A stretch of DNA of 64,000 nucleotides from Pachypanchax playfairii. Taxonomy: Eukaryota > Chordata > Actinopteri > Cyprinodontiformes > Aplocheilidae. The stretch is taken from positions 3,545,508 to 3,609,507 of the forward strand of contig SSNP01000025.1 in NCBI GenBank assembly GCA_006937955.1, written 5' to 3'. The notes under the pieces were generated by a model. The model was not told the DNA's origin, did not search any database, and was given only the letters and a program-made list of their open reading frames with translations. Positions 35,003 through 47,387 of this stretch are shown here, one piece after another (within the stretch, counting starts at the first letter, position 1; the number at the start of each line of letters is the position of its first letter). A program made the position numbers and the translations under genes.

Positions 35003-38000
35003 TTAATAGTTATTGGTTTCTGTGCTGGAAGAAACCACCTTTCCATCCACCAGGGTCTGTGTGACGGTCATGACTTTGGTCTTTTTCTGGATGGTTTTCT
35101 GTTCCAAAGCATCCTGGAGCCTGAAAAAACACCCAAATTCAGTCAGTTTCAAATCGTCTCTATTCTAAAAAACAGCAAGTGAAATTCTAAAACACAAATT
35201 CTCTCACTTAAAGTCTCCACCATCCAGCAGGGTTCTGTATGTTGCAATCTCTGCCTCCAGCCTTAACTTTGTGTTCAACAGGGTCTCGTAATCCTGAGTC
35301 TGCAGCTGGATGCTGTTACGCAGCTGAGTGAGTTCTGCTTCCAGACCAAGGAGGATGGCGTTAAGAGACTCGATCTCCATGTTGTAACGCAGCTCTGTGT
35401 CCCTCAGGGTTCCCTCCAGAGAAGCTTTCTGTGAGGACAGGAAAAGGTTAAATTTTTACAGCAAACCTGAGTCTGCAGTGACAGCACTATGGCAACGGGT
35501 CACCCGAGTGTAAAACTTGTGTCAACAAAGTAAACGCAAGCAACCCGAAGTGAGAGTGCTGAGTTGGACAATGTTGTGATTGAGGATAAGCTTGTGTTGA
35601 GGTAAATGAAGTATGTGCTGACTGTTTGCTTCTCACCAGGCTCTTCTGTGACTCCAGTTCAATCTCCAGGGTTTGTATCTGTCTGCGCATATCATTCAAC
35701 TCTGTCTGAGCTCCCTTGAGGGCTTCTGTGTTTTGGGTCACCTGAGTCTGCACCTCTGTTATCTGAAAAAAGGATCAGAAGACTTGTTAATTACTTAACA
35801 ATTTCTTAATAATTTCAAACATTTGGGTATTTGTTTAACCTGAGATTCATGCCATGCTTTGAGTTCTTGCTGGTTCTTCTGTGCCATCTTCTCATACTTG
35901 GCCCTGATTTCAGCCATGATCTGAGCCAGATCTTGACCCTTCGGGGCGTCGACATCTACGTGGACGCCAGACTGGGAAATCTGGTTACGAAGCTCTATAA
36001 CATCCTAAAGAAAGACGAATATGGATACAAGTGTTAGCAAATAAACCCCCAAACCTTTACTTCATGTTATCATCTTATAAAAAAAAAAAACTAACAATAA
36101 ATCAATCTCTCGATTTAAATAAGCTGATTTATGTTTAAAACATTTAAAAACTGAAGACTCTTAATAAGCTGTGACCCAGCTGTGACTCCTTGGCCTCTCC
36201 AACCAAAATGTCATGCTATGGTCAGGTAAATACATGGGAGACTTATCTAAATCTCTGTTTGACTCCCTAAACATTTAATTTCACATTTTCCTCAGTAAAC
36301 AAATGGTTGTGTTTTGGCTTCATATTCTCAAATCACAATAATTTAAATTCTGTGGTGCAGTTATGTTGCCAAGTATGGACTGTAATGAGTTTTACGATGA
36401 GGCTTCCCACAGAATTCACAAATAAATATTTTACATTACTTGAGAGACTCACAAGTTCTCATGCCTGTCTTTATAAAACACCCCTCAGCCTGTTTAACTC
36501 AGTATGACACAGCGTGTCTTAGTTTAACGTAAACAAGGATAGAAAGTTCCAAGAATACTTAGATATACTCAGAAAAATCCTTTAAGGGTGTGGTTGTTTG
36601 CTAAAATGATGAAATGCTAAAGATTGTCAATGCAGACATATAAATGCAACCTTTATCTCACATTCAAGTAACATAAAACTCACATTTTCATGATTTTTTT
36701 TCAGGTGGATGAGTTCTTCTTTCAGTGCTTCGATCTCGCTCTCCAGGTTCATGCGGCTCAAGTTGGTGTCGTCAATGAGTTTCCTCAGCCCGACGATATC
36801 AGCCTCAACAGACTGGCGAATGGCCAGCTCAGACTCGTATCTAAAAAATAAAAGTCAGGATTAGTTTGAGGCCCGGGAGCAGCTGATCACACAAACTGAA
36901 TGAACTCAGTCTAATGTAAATGTACTCAGTGTAAAACCTAATTCTGAAGTAAAATAGTCTTTCATGTTGTTGTTTTGTTTGAATAGGGAGTATGAATGTA
37001 CTTGAAGTCATTATTTGGTCAGCACACAACTCTACATTAGTAGCCAGCTGTGTTTGCTTACACATTTATGAGACAACTTAAGTGTCTCCACCAGTTATGA
37101 TGCAAGGGTGATGATTTATGGCTACAAGACAAATGACTGCCTCCTTAGATCATGGATTCATCCTACAGCCCATTCTGTAGTAAAACTGGGTGTGTCTGCA
37201 GCTGTCTGACTTTGTGTTATAAGCGGGCGGGTCTTACTTTACTCTGAAGTCATCGGCAGCCAGGCGAGCGTTGTCTATGTTCAGAACCAGGCGTGCATTG
37301 TCAATGGTGGCATCAAAAATCTAGAAGAAAAAATAGTGTTTTTAGTTAATAAACTTGGTACCAATAACACATTTATATTCTCACGTCTTATTTAAGATAA
37401 TCTATCTAAACTCCAGAAAGGGGTTTAGCTTAATAACCATAGCTGATACTTTATTAATCCCTTTGAGGAAATAATTTCTTTGCATCCATGAGGAGCAGTG
37501 GGAGGCCAAGCCAGACTGGAATTTGTGGTTTTAAATTAAGAAATTCAAATTACTAATTGCTTGATTGTCATTAATAATGCAAATTTGTTATAATATGTTG
37601 ACCAAGTCATTTAAAGGGAAAATGGTATAAGCAAATACAGAAATCTTAGAAGGTTGAAGCTGTTTCCTACATTTAATGCAAAGCTATGCTAGCTAGCAGC
37701 TGTAATACATTCAGCTTACTCAATATAAAAATCAGGCTATGTAAAGAATTTTTCTCAAATATGTTAAAAAGAATAGTGAGACGGTTATTGTCTGAGTATA
37801 AATGTTACCATCTAAATGTTTAACTAAGGAAACTTTAGCAAATCAGATGAAAAACCAAAAGCACGTTGACACTATTTGCTTTGGAAGCCATAGTGAGTTT
37901 GATAAGACCAGTATGGATGTCACAGAGTCGTCCAGGTGACAAAGTCCATGAACCAATGAGTGGCTGCCAAGCATCTGCTGCAGAACAGGATCTATCCAGC

Positions 38001-38033
38001 CAACATTTGCATGAGCAAGATGGTGAATATGGT

Positions 38034-38084
<51 letters not shown>

Positions 38085-38374
38085 TTGTATTTCTGACCTC
38101 CTGGGGACCCGTTTCCTGACTTTTACTATCTTTCTGGGGTCCGAGGGTTCTTGTGGGGACCGAAGCCTGGTCCCCATGAGGGGGACTCCCCTTTTTAGGG
38201 TTAGGGGTTAGGTTTATAGGTATGGTGTGAATAGAGTTTTAGTTAGTCTTAGGGTTAGTTATAGATCAGTAATGGTTAAGGTTAGTAAAAGGGTTTGGGT
38301 TAGGTATAAATCTAGTTACTAAAATCAATGGAAGTCAATGGACGGTCCCCATAAGGATACCAAAACACACTTGT

Positions 38375-38435
<61 letters not shown>

Positions 38436-39875
38436 TGACCTGATTTGATCTGATTGAGCGTGCATGTGCATTTTTTGCATGGGTAGTTGAATTAGTGCAC
38501 TGGTCTGTTGTAGTGTTGATACAAGAGTTCTATTTTCTCAGACAGGACACAATTTGAGCAATTTTCTGCACCACACCAAATATAAAACCAGACTTTTTGA
38601 CCTTGAGCTGTTTAGATAACCTTTGCTGTATAAATCCAAAAAGATTTCACTGTAATATGATGTTGTAAGAGTGGTGAGATTGTGGGAAACTGCAATGTTT
38701 CAAAGCAGCTATTAATGACCTCGGAAACTACAACATATTTTTTAACAGGAAAAAAAAATCACAAGATTGCAGCATTTGTTAGATCAACTACCCCCCCCAG
38801 GTAAAGTTTCTTTTACTTTCAGTTTGAAAATCCTTTTTATGGTAAATACTTGTTAGTTTCTCATAAAACATAAATTATTTACTGAGTTTCGTCTCTGTTT
38901 ACGTTTTCTCATCACCCTTTGTTGTATGTGTACACAAATGTTAGGAAAGTACAGTGTGTAATGACTGTAACATATATTTAGAAGTAGGAAATGGTATTTA
39001 AAACTATGGTGTTTGAGGTTTTATGTTGATCCAACTGTTTGTGGCCTCTCTTCACTTTTGTTTTGCTTTGCTTTTCCTGCCTCTGTGACCCCTGATGCTC
39101 CAACATTCCTCATTCATACTGTTTCCGGTCCAGTCCTTAGACCCCCAGCCCACACCTTAGCAACAGGCAAGCCATGCTCCAGGAATTTACAAACAAGATG
39201 AAACTTTCAGAGTCAAAATAAAGGCTTTTTTTCATCAATATGTCCCAATGTTAATCTATTGAGTCAGTTTTTGTCAACACTTCATTTTACAGCATGTCAG
39301 TCTGGTTTTTATCTTTCAGTTCAATAATCCATCAAGCTCACCCCCATTCCCATCATCCCCCACCCACCCCACATGCCTATTGTTCAGCACTTATTAATCA
39401 CTTACACAGTCCCCTCCCTCCCCTCCCTCACCCCCTTCCTTACCTTCTTCCTCAGGTCATCTACGATAACCTGGTACTTGCTGTAGTCCCTGAAGTCAGG
39501 TCCACTCTTTGCCAGGGCTTCCTTGATCTGGAGCTCCAGTTTGTGGTTGGCCTTCTCCAGGTTCCTCACTGTCTCCAGGTAGTTTGCCAGCCGGTCGTTC
39601 AGGTTCTGCATGGCAAACTTCTCATTGCCCATGATGTCCGCACTGTTTCCACCTACCTGGGTGCTGCTGGAGAATCCACCGCCTCCTGTTCCAACTCCCA
39701 TCCCAGCTCCCAGGGAGCTCCGGACGGTGGAGGACACACTGACCCGGGAGCCACCGGCCCCACCATGAATAGACTGGGCCTTGTAGACAGGAGCAGAGGT
39801 GCGGGAGATGGACATGGCGGGAACCCTGCTACTAGAGGATCGCACAGAGTATGTAGTTTGCCTGGAGGTTTGCAT
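35003..39875 (-). CDS. krt18: Type I keratin, KRT18 class (copy 2), 7 coding exons, 433 aa
   Basis: Coding exons on the minus strand: 39875-39444, 37320-37238, 36840-36684, 36004-35840, 35762-35637, 35428-35208, 35120-35003. Sizes 432/83/157/165/126/221/118 are the canonical type I keratin pattern, with GT-AG at every junction and no stop. Simple-epithelial filament protein that pairs with a KRT8-class partner. Head about 1-83 (Ser/Gly-rich, starts MQTSRQTTYSVRSSSS); helix initiation motif at about 85-107 (LNDRLANYLETVRNLEKAN); rod end at 383-395 (TYRTLLDGGDF, where most keratins have TYRRLLEGE); tail with 'TLVDGKVVSSSTE'. VDVD-A at 240-244 matches the caspase-cleavage position of human KRT18. 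An in-frame upstream ATG at 39950 would add 25 hydrophobic residues but sits at the expected cap site, so 39875 was preferred. Intron 1 is 2.1 kb and holds two GT arrays. Overall this copy looks closer to classical fish krt18 than copy 1. Confidence 0.96.
38037..38080. repeat. (GT)n microsatellite in intron 1 of keratin 2
   Basis: About 22 uninterrupted GT units, forming the left border of the cassette at 38081-38375. Confidence 0.95.
38081..38375. repeat. Dispersed GT-bordered cassette with telomere-like core
   Basis: Contains 'gggttaggggttaggtt' and further degenerate GGTTAG words, flanked by 'gaagcctggtccccatgag' and 'atggacggtccccataagg'. GGTCCCCAT occurs twice in the same orientation. 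This block bordered by GT arrays is a frequent intronic repeat in teleosts. Confidence 0.6.
38376..38432. repeat. Second (GT)n microsatellite in intron 1 of keratin 2
   Basis: About 28 GT units, the right border of the cassette. Confidence 0.95.
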
Positions 39876-39980
39876 GGTTGCTGTCAGACACACTGTGAGT
39901 AAGAGAAAGAAGCACAAGCCAGGCAAGCAGAAATTGGAGCTCACAGACACAAGGCAGGAGAAGAAGGGAGGCTTTTAACA

Positions 39981-40020
39981 CTATTTAAACCTTGTGGGCC
40001 CTCAGGTCCGCCCCTGAAAC
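39981..40020 (-). promoter_or_regulatory. Proximal promoter of keratin gene 2 (TATA-like, AP-2- and KLF-like sites)
   Basis: The minus strand has TTTAAATAG (39982-39990), about 110 bases before the ATG, as a TATA-like element. Just upstream are GCCCTCAGG on the plus strand (39998-40006), which fits the AP-2 consensus, and CCGCCCC with CCACTCCCC (40009-40027), which fit Sp1/KLF sites. AP-2 and Sp/KLF factors are known regulators of keratin genes. Their use here is inferred. Confidence 0.5.
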
Positions 40021-40029
40021 CACTCCCCT

Positions 40030-43000
40030 TTCATTAGATACCTCCCTTTTTCCATACACCATGGAGCTGCTCAGAACATGCCTTTGTCCTCCCTCCTTCC
40101 TCCCTCCAAAGTTACAAAACTTTGTGGACATTCATAAGGTGGAGATTTAGTGAGGATTTTAAACCAGTAAGTTAGTCAGAACATCATGTAACAGTTTGTG
40201 AAATCTCATCAACAAACCCTTCAGTTCAAACCCTATAAGGCAGCTTGAAATAGTTTCAAAACAACAAAAATAAACCACCAGCATGTCTGTGACTTTTTAC
40301 ACTGAGGACAGACGTTTGTGTTTATACTTGCTACATGTGAATTGAATATTTCTCAGATAGTTTAATCACCATCATTAGAACCTGTGATGGATGAGATGAG
40401 GTCTTGTCTGGCAGTTTGAGACTAGAACACCTGGTTTTGGAGGAGACAATGATTTGCAGTCATATAAAGGGTTTGTCATCAACTACTCATCACTTTACAA
40501 TGTTAAAATACATCTTTACCCCATCTAATGTAATACATCATGTATGTGAAATCTATGGTTAAAAGCTACATAGATTTACACTTATCTAAAGCCAATTTAT
40601 GATTGTTGGACAAAACAGGTAATCAAATGTGTGTTTTAAAGTATTATATAGTTCCAGATGTTATATGCCGTGTTTGTTTTTCTGTCCTGTGTAGGCGGAT
40701 GTGCGTCTGATTGCCCCCTCCCATAAAGGAAATGGTCAAACAAAGGAACAAGTCCACAGTCTGCTTAGGAACAATGCCTTTCTACACCCATAAACATGCC
40801 CCCCTGCTGGTTTTTAACACAAACACATTATTCACATTCTTGAACTTGGCTTATAAGAATTGAAACGTTTTCTTTTGGGTTGATATACAGTTTTCTGTAG
40901 CAGTTTTGTGTAGGTTAGAGCAGCACAAACAGTCCTGCCTTCATTTCTGTTCCAGTTAAATTACTGTTAAGCAACAAGTTTATATTATTTGGAAATTAGA
41001 ATATATTTCCTTTCAAGGTCATCTCAAAAGAATCCAGAAGCCAAATCCTCATTATGATTCATGATAAAGATCTTACAGTTTATTCCTGTTTTCTGTTTGT
41101 TTAACAAGATGGAACATGCAGCAGGATATTAAAGTATTAGTGAAACTGAAACATTTTGGTCCATTGAAGAGGTAAAGAAATGGGATTTATGTGAAGCAAA
41201 GCAAAAGGTGAATATATGAGAAAAAAATTTTAGAAAATGAGAAATGACACATTTTCTTCTTTATATTTGCAGATTAGTTAAGAGAAGTTGGTAAAAAGAA
41301 CATAAACTAAAAACACAATCATTTTTAACTCATAAACAGACTGAAATAAACACCCATCATGCAATCTGCTTTACAGTTAAGTGTTTTAAATGTTTTTTTC
41401 TGTCTGGTCCTCATGGCTGCCACACCTTACAAAGAAAACAGAGATAAGTTAAAGTGATGATAGCGTGTGTAAAGAAGATTATGTCAGAACGAATGATGGA
41501 GATTAGCCTTCTTGCTTTCCCTTGCAAACTAAACCAGCCGTCGTAGTGACTCGGGTCCAGAGGAAAAACCACTGGCGTCACGTCAGGACTCACGTCAGGA
41601 CACTAAATAACAAACATTTTCCTCATTCATAGACAATATGAAATATAAAGAAAATTATGTGGAGAGCACTGGCAGTAACTATTGTAGCATTTAGTTTGTG
41701 CTTATCAAAAAAAAAACACATTTATATTTGAGTATTTCTGTTTTATCTATGCATTTATGCATTGTCCTTGTTAGGCTTTTATTAATGCAAATTTTATTTC
41801 TCTTGAATGACGTTAAAATAAAATAAAAAAAATTACAAAACTGGAAGGTTACAGTGCAACATAATCCAATATTTTCACTCAAAATAATAAGAAACATGAT
41901 TTTGAACCTTATCCCAAGATGGATTAATGTTGCTTGGGACGAGTCTGCTGATCGTCTTAATTTTCTCTTTTCAGTGGAATTTCATGATAAGATCAGATTT
42001 TTTTGCTGTAAACATGATGAACTGGAAGACAAAAAAAATCTCAAGATGTAACTCAAGATTGTTTAAAAAAAAAAGCTTAAAGTGGAGTGAAAAAACATCT
42101 TTGTTAAAGTCTGTTCCATTATCCCCTTATACCAACACTATAGCATAATTAAATTAAGATTCTGGGGGTCTGGAAAGTCACAAGACTGTCTGTCAATTCA
42201 TAAATATTCTCAATGAGATCTTCACCTAAAAAGGTTATCACTTTTCCATTTGTTTGTTTGGGTACAAAGGTTATGTCTCCTGTTAGATCAGATGTAATGC
42301 AATCACTTGCAGCAGAGTGAAAATCTAATTATATGTTAAAAATCTCTCTTTCTAGAGAAAAGCCTGTTTTCTGCTGCTTGATCAGTTCTGGAGAACTGTG
42401 GAGTTGTTGTGTAACTAGACCATCCTTTTTCTGATTTGACCTCAGTGGTCAGAACACCCACAAAATGTGTTAAATCTGAGCAGGCCTCACAGAAACAAAG
42501 AATGAGTGTTAACAAGTCTCATATGCAGTTCTGGCCAAGAAATTGTCAAGTTTCTGATCCTGGATGAGAAACTGGCTGACCTTCTGCCTATTTATCTCTC
42601 AACAACTCATCCATTTGCAGAAGGATCCATCAAAGGTGACTCCAGAAAAGAGCCTGTTCCATCTAACTGTCCAAAGAACTGCCAGTTCTAAACATAATAT
42701 TCACAAAAACACTGAAGGTTACCTAGTTGCACAGGATTTCTGCGTGTGCCATCTATGACTGGATACGAGAATATGCATCACTGTTCCAACACTTCACAAT
42801 GTCCCTGTGAAATACAGAAGCATAAAGAAGCTCATAATGACTCATCAGAGGCAGGGGGGCACACAGATGGTAGACACCAGGGTGCAGATCATTTACAGGT
42901 GTGTGTCACATTCCAGCCAGGTACAAAGCATCTGAATCAGAGATCTGAGACAAGAAACCTGATAATGGAAAAGTCATTGTTTCATGATATCTTTGAATAT

Positions 43001-43790
43001 GAAAAAAGCAGACATTTTGTCAGAGGGTAGTTAATTTCCTGGAAGCTGTGTGTTATTGTTAAAGTCTGCTTGGGGCGGATAAGGGTCCTGACAAAAGAAC
43101 TCAAACAGTTTATATAAAGAGGGCATGTCTGATGAAAGTGCAAATTAAAAAAAAACTACTTGGCAACATGTCAAGTCTCCCAGATGTTAACTCAGTTTAA
43201 CATGCTTCTGTTTAAACCAGGGTGTTGTCTCTTCTGAAAGACTTTTGATTTAGTGGAACGAAGTAGACAGATCAGACCGGGGTCAAAGGTCAGTTCTCTG
43301 CTTATTGTCAGATCAGATCAGTTAGTATGTGGTCTTCAGGGTGGAGAAGTTGGAAAACAATGACAAATATGTGAAAACAGGGTGCGATAATCCCATCACA
43401 TGTTGCTGAACGGCAATAAAAAAGAGGAATGAGCTTAGTCTCATGAGACAAACAACTATATCCCATATCAAAATAATTATTATTTAATAAATATTTTTAA
43501 ATAACTTGAATGCAATACAAATACTAAATATAACAAAAAAGATTAAGCGGATAAATGACAAAATGACATTTTACAGTCACGATCAAGAAGTTGTTTTTTT
43601 TTTTTTTTATCTTTTAAGTCATATTAATCCTGAACTAAAAGCCAGTGTATACAGAGCAGTGAAGTAAAAATGATATATTCTCACTTGCAAAGGTTCTTAT
43701 CAGTGGCTCTCAGAGCTCTAGCAGGATTGTTTTTTAAGGTGGTGCAAGGCTATTAAGACTTTTGAAAACAAACAGTAAAACTTTGAACTA
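40030..43790. other. Stretch upstream of keratin 2, no gene seen
   Basis: AT-rich, no supported exon. One minus-strand frame at 41411-41593 (starts MSPDVTPVVFPLDP) is mildly protein-like but has no convincing splice sites. Enhancers of the keratin could be here, but nothing specific was seen. Confidence 0.4.
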
Positions 43791-43799
43791 AGTCCAGGA

Positions 43800-43985
43800 A
43801 TTAAATAGAAGCCAGTAGCAAAAAAGTGAAAAGAGATATTGTGTAAAATGGACCCTAATGGAAGCATGTACAATGAAAGAGAATGGGACCTAAATTGGAG
43901 CCTTGCGGTACCCCACAATGAAGAGGTGAGACATTTAAGAGTAGGTCCCCATGGCAGAAATGGTTAAAAGTTCTCCCACACCGAG
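43800..43985 (-). pseudogene. L2-type LINE reverse transcriptase relic, frameshifted
   Basis: The minus strand encodes 'LHCGVPQGSNLGPILF' (43877-43924), a clear match to the RT palm motif GVPQGSxLGPxLF. In another frame it continues 'SLYMLPLGSILHNISFH', typical of fish L2/Maui-type elements. The frame change and missing surroundings show a dead fragment. Confidence 0.72.
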
Positions 43986-46900
43986 CCAGAACACAGGATT
44001 TAACCTGAGCACTTACTGTCAGATGGTAACAATGAATAAAACAGCAAAATGGTCCAATATACAGTGTAAATACCAGTTTCAGATAAATATAAACCACATG
44101 AAAGAACAAGGTCTAGGAGGGAGTGTCTTTATATATCAGCTGACACATATATAGATTAGATGAGACTGAATAAATCAATATGACTGAGAAACTCAGTAAC
44201 CAGAGGTTTAGGTTCACATCCGACATAGACATTAAAATAACTAACAATCAGGGATCTGTTATATCTCAATGCTTCCAGGGAAGATGAGAAACACAAGCTG
44301 GATCCAGCAAAACCCTGATAGTACCTGAAGTGTTCCCCTAGTCCAAATCACAGGACTTGCTCCCGTGTTTTGGGTGTGAGAGATTATTTGAGGTGTAATA
44401 TTTTGTGTACTTCATAACAGTTTATTTTTAAAGAAAGTGACTGGGTGGGTTAGTGTGAAAAACTGACTTCACCTGCAAATGAAACGTGTTTTACAGGCAA
44501 ACTGTTTATAGTAAAACCACTTTTTTACGAGAACCTTCTCGGCTCAGACACACATTCCTTTCTGCTCAACTGGTCTGGCTTCAGAGGTGGAGACTTCAGA
44601 CAATCTCTGTTCTTTGTTCTCTGTCCTTGATTTTGTTGCATGTATTTTCTTTATCATGAAGCTCATTTGTGTTACAAATATCCTCTTTGTCAGGATTATT
44701 TCTCCTGAAGGGATTACAGTCACATAACAGTAAGAGTCAAAAGTGTGGCATATTTTCTGTCAAACCTAATTGTAAGCTGTCAAGGACAGTAGATGGGGGT
44801 TATTTTATTAAAATTCTGTCAGTTTCCTGGGTAGATGGTATCTAATTGCAAACATGATAATTAAATAATCAGGAAGAATATTATTTTTGTTCACTCGATG
44901 GGACATTTGAATTTGGAGACAAGTAAAGAGCCACATGACAGGAAACCAAGGGACAATATTTGGATTGCCCAAGTTAATATTTCAAATACAGCTTTTAGAT
45001 AATGTTAAGAGTTCTGACTGTAGGGAAGTGATCTGTGTGTGTCAGCAAACAGGGTTTATATTTTAAAGAGGAACAAGTTCTTAATTTATAAGAGGAAAAC
45101 CTTGAAATAAGAATTTGATCCGTGTTTCTTGTGAGACGTTGAACTTCCATGTTTAACATGAGGATTTGAGAGGATGACGTATGCAGGGTGTGTAAGGTTA
45201 TGCTAAATTCTTTAGGGTGGAGGTCAAATTATTAAGGATAAGCATTGTTTCACATTTAGTGTGCAACACTTTTAAAACTAGACAAGACACGCCCTACCTG
45301 TAGACATTCTCTTGCACATAGATGCTAATAACATTCAATATGTGACTCTCTTTTTTTACTCTTTGACTTACTGTCTTTCACTCACTCAGACATTCTTAGC
45401 CACTGTGTCTCCTCCTTTTTCCATCTCAGCCCACATCCCGCTTAGTAATTGCTCCCAGAATGCCTCTCTGTGACGCACAGTGCTCCAGAAACTTCCAAAT
45501 CAGATCTTACTGTGCTGCCATGGTGATGAGAAACAAATTTGTTGAATTCATTTTGGGAAAATGCTCTGCTCAGCCCTTTATTGTACAACCCCTGGTGTGG
45601 ACACATGGTGGACCTGTGTAGAAGCCTCTTGGCAAATGCCTACTGTAGTTGACACACCACATTTCACAAATGCATGCAAGAACACACTGCAGTAGCTTCT
45701 GTCCAAATCTTCAGAAATCCTGTCTGTGTTAGAGCAGCTGGGCTGCATGTTTTCAGTCACAATGGGTTCATTTGAGTGGATAGGCACAGTATGAAAAATG
45801 TTCACCAAAGAGCTCTCAGTCTCAGTCAGTGATAGAAAGAATGAAAAGAAGGAGGAGAGAAAGAATGACCTCTGTCTGGACTGAAAGAATGCTAAAACTG
45901 GCACAATCCAACAAAGAATCAGCCTTTGACTGAGTTTCAGGATAAAATGTGCTCCTGTCCTCAGCAAAGACTTTTCATCTAGATGCCTAATATTCAGAGT
46001 GGGGTTGTTCTTTACAGGTGAATAATGGTTTTAATTGAAACTTTGTAAAAGGGAGACAATAAAATGTAGAAAACATGATACAATGTAAAGGATTTGTTGC
46101 TGAAAAAAGTAGTAAAATCAATTTTAACCCTTGACTAGTTACTTTCTTCTCTTTAGAAGTTCATACAAAAGAAGGAAACAACATGTCGCACGTGAGATTT
46201 ATCAGCCTGTTTGTGGCCATCTCTTTAGCTTCATAACATTAGTTGTGTTACTGGGATTATGTAAATGTAAGACGTGATGTAGACATAGAAACCTGTACTT
46301 CATTCAAAGAGTTTTACACTAAGACCGTAACTCCTTTTGGAGGGGGCTTTAAGCTTTCTAATGCTGCAAACATTTCCCTTTTAAATCTCTTGACAAAAGG
46401 GGAACCCCAAAAAGATCACACATCCCCTTTTTGCTTCTAGCAAAAACACAGCAAGATGGATTCGTACCATTAGTTTTCCATGTTTCCACAGATCCCAGAG
46501 TCTGTATACGTGTTTATTCCCTTCTTTAACGACTTTTTGGAGGCTGATCTATTTCAGGTATATATGACTCATTTCTCCCATGTAATTACCTCCCTGCTGT
46601 CCAGCTGCCGCCTTCTAGATTGTACAGTTAATGGGACATGCAAGAAGGGAGGCTCCTTCAGGGAAATCCCACGAAAACAGGGGTATCCCCACATATGAAG
46701 GAAACACGCCATTTCCTCTGCACTGCCTTCCAACACCGTTAGAGAACGTATGCACATCTGTAAGGCATTAGGTTTTCATTTGGTTTTCCACTCCTTTACT
46801 TTCTTACTTTCCATCCCTTTTTCCATACTATGACACGGTGGGCGTAAATATTTCATTTTATTCCAAATGGCGGGAAAAGTATCAGTTTTCTCCACTTCAT

Positions 46901-47386
46901 ATATTACTGGCTTTGACCTTTATCACCTCTTTCACTTACAAGCAAACCCAATCCAGGATTCTTTTACAAAAACAGCGATAAGAAAAAAGAGAGTGATGAC
47001 GTTCCGAGCCAGTTGGAGGACTTGATAAATATTACATGTGTTCACTAGCTGCAGCATATCTGTATGAAAATGCAAAATGGCTCTCTGAAACCATGTCAAT
47101 GCTTCGAAGATGTTGCTGGTGTCTGGTCTCAGAGGAATGTGTCTGTCTGGCAACCATATGTTGGCATGTAGGGAAGCCATCCACACTCTGACCTCTTGGA
47201 AAATACATCCCTTTCTTGTGGTGCTATGGAAACACTTTGTGTCTCAGTAAAATGTTACAGCAATATTTATTGCTGATTTTTTTTTTTTTTTTTGTGGGTT
47301 AATAAACTACTAAATTGAAATTGCATTTTTTTCTATAGCAAAATGAAGATCATATTGAGGCTTGAGAGACACCAAGGTGTAGCTTT
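43986..47386. other. Intergenic stretch, no gene seen
   Basis: Contains a 15-T run near 47279-47293 and only short open frames. Minus-strand frames at 45578-45967 and 46932-47186 have no family signature that I recognise. Confidence 0.4.
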
Positions 47387-47387
47387 T

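Noticed and set aside
38200..38320. Interstitial telomere
   Set aside because: GGTTAG words are few and degenerate and belong to the GT-bordered dispersed cassette.
39294..39902. 202-codon plus-strand frame over keratin 2 exon 1
   Set aside because: Antisense of the keratin head and coil 1A; GC-rich coding DNA often leaves such frames open.
39402..39950. Keratin 2 start at the upstream in-frame ATG (39950), giving a signal-peptide-like N terminus
   Set aside because: Keratins are cytosolic and the TATA-like box at 39982-39990 puts the cap site near this ATG. The Ser-rich head from 39875 fits the family.
41411..41593. Minus-strand frame beginning MSPDVTPVVFPLDP as an exon
   Set aside because: Mildly protein-like, but no good acceptor or donor at sensible positions and no neighbouring exon.
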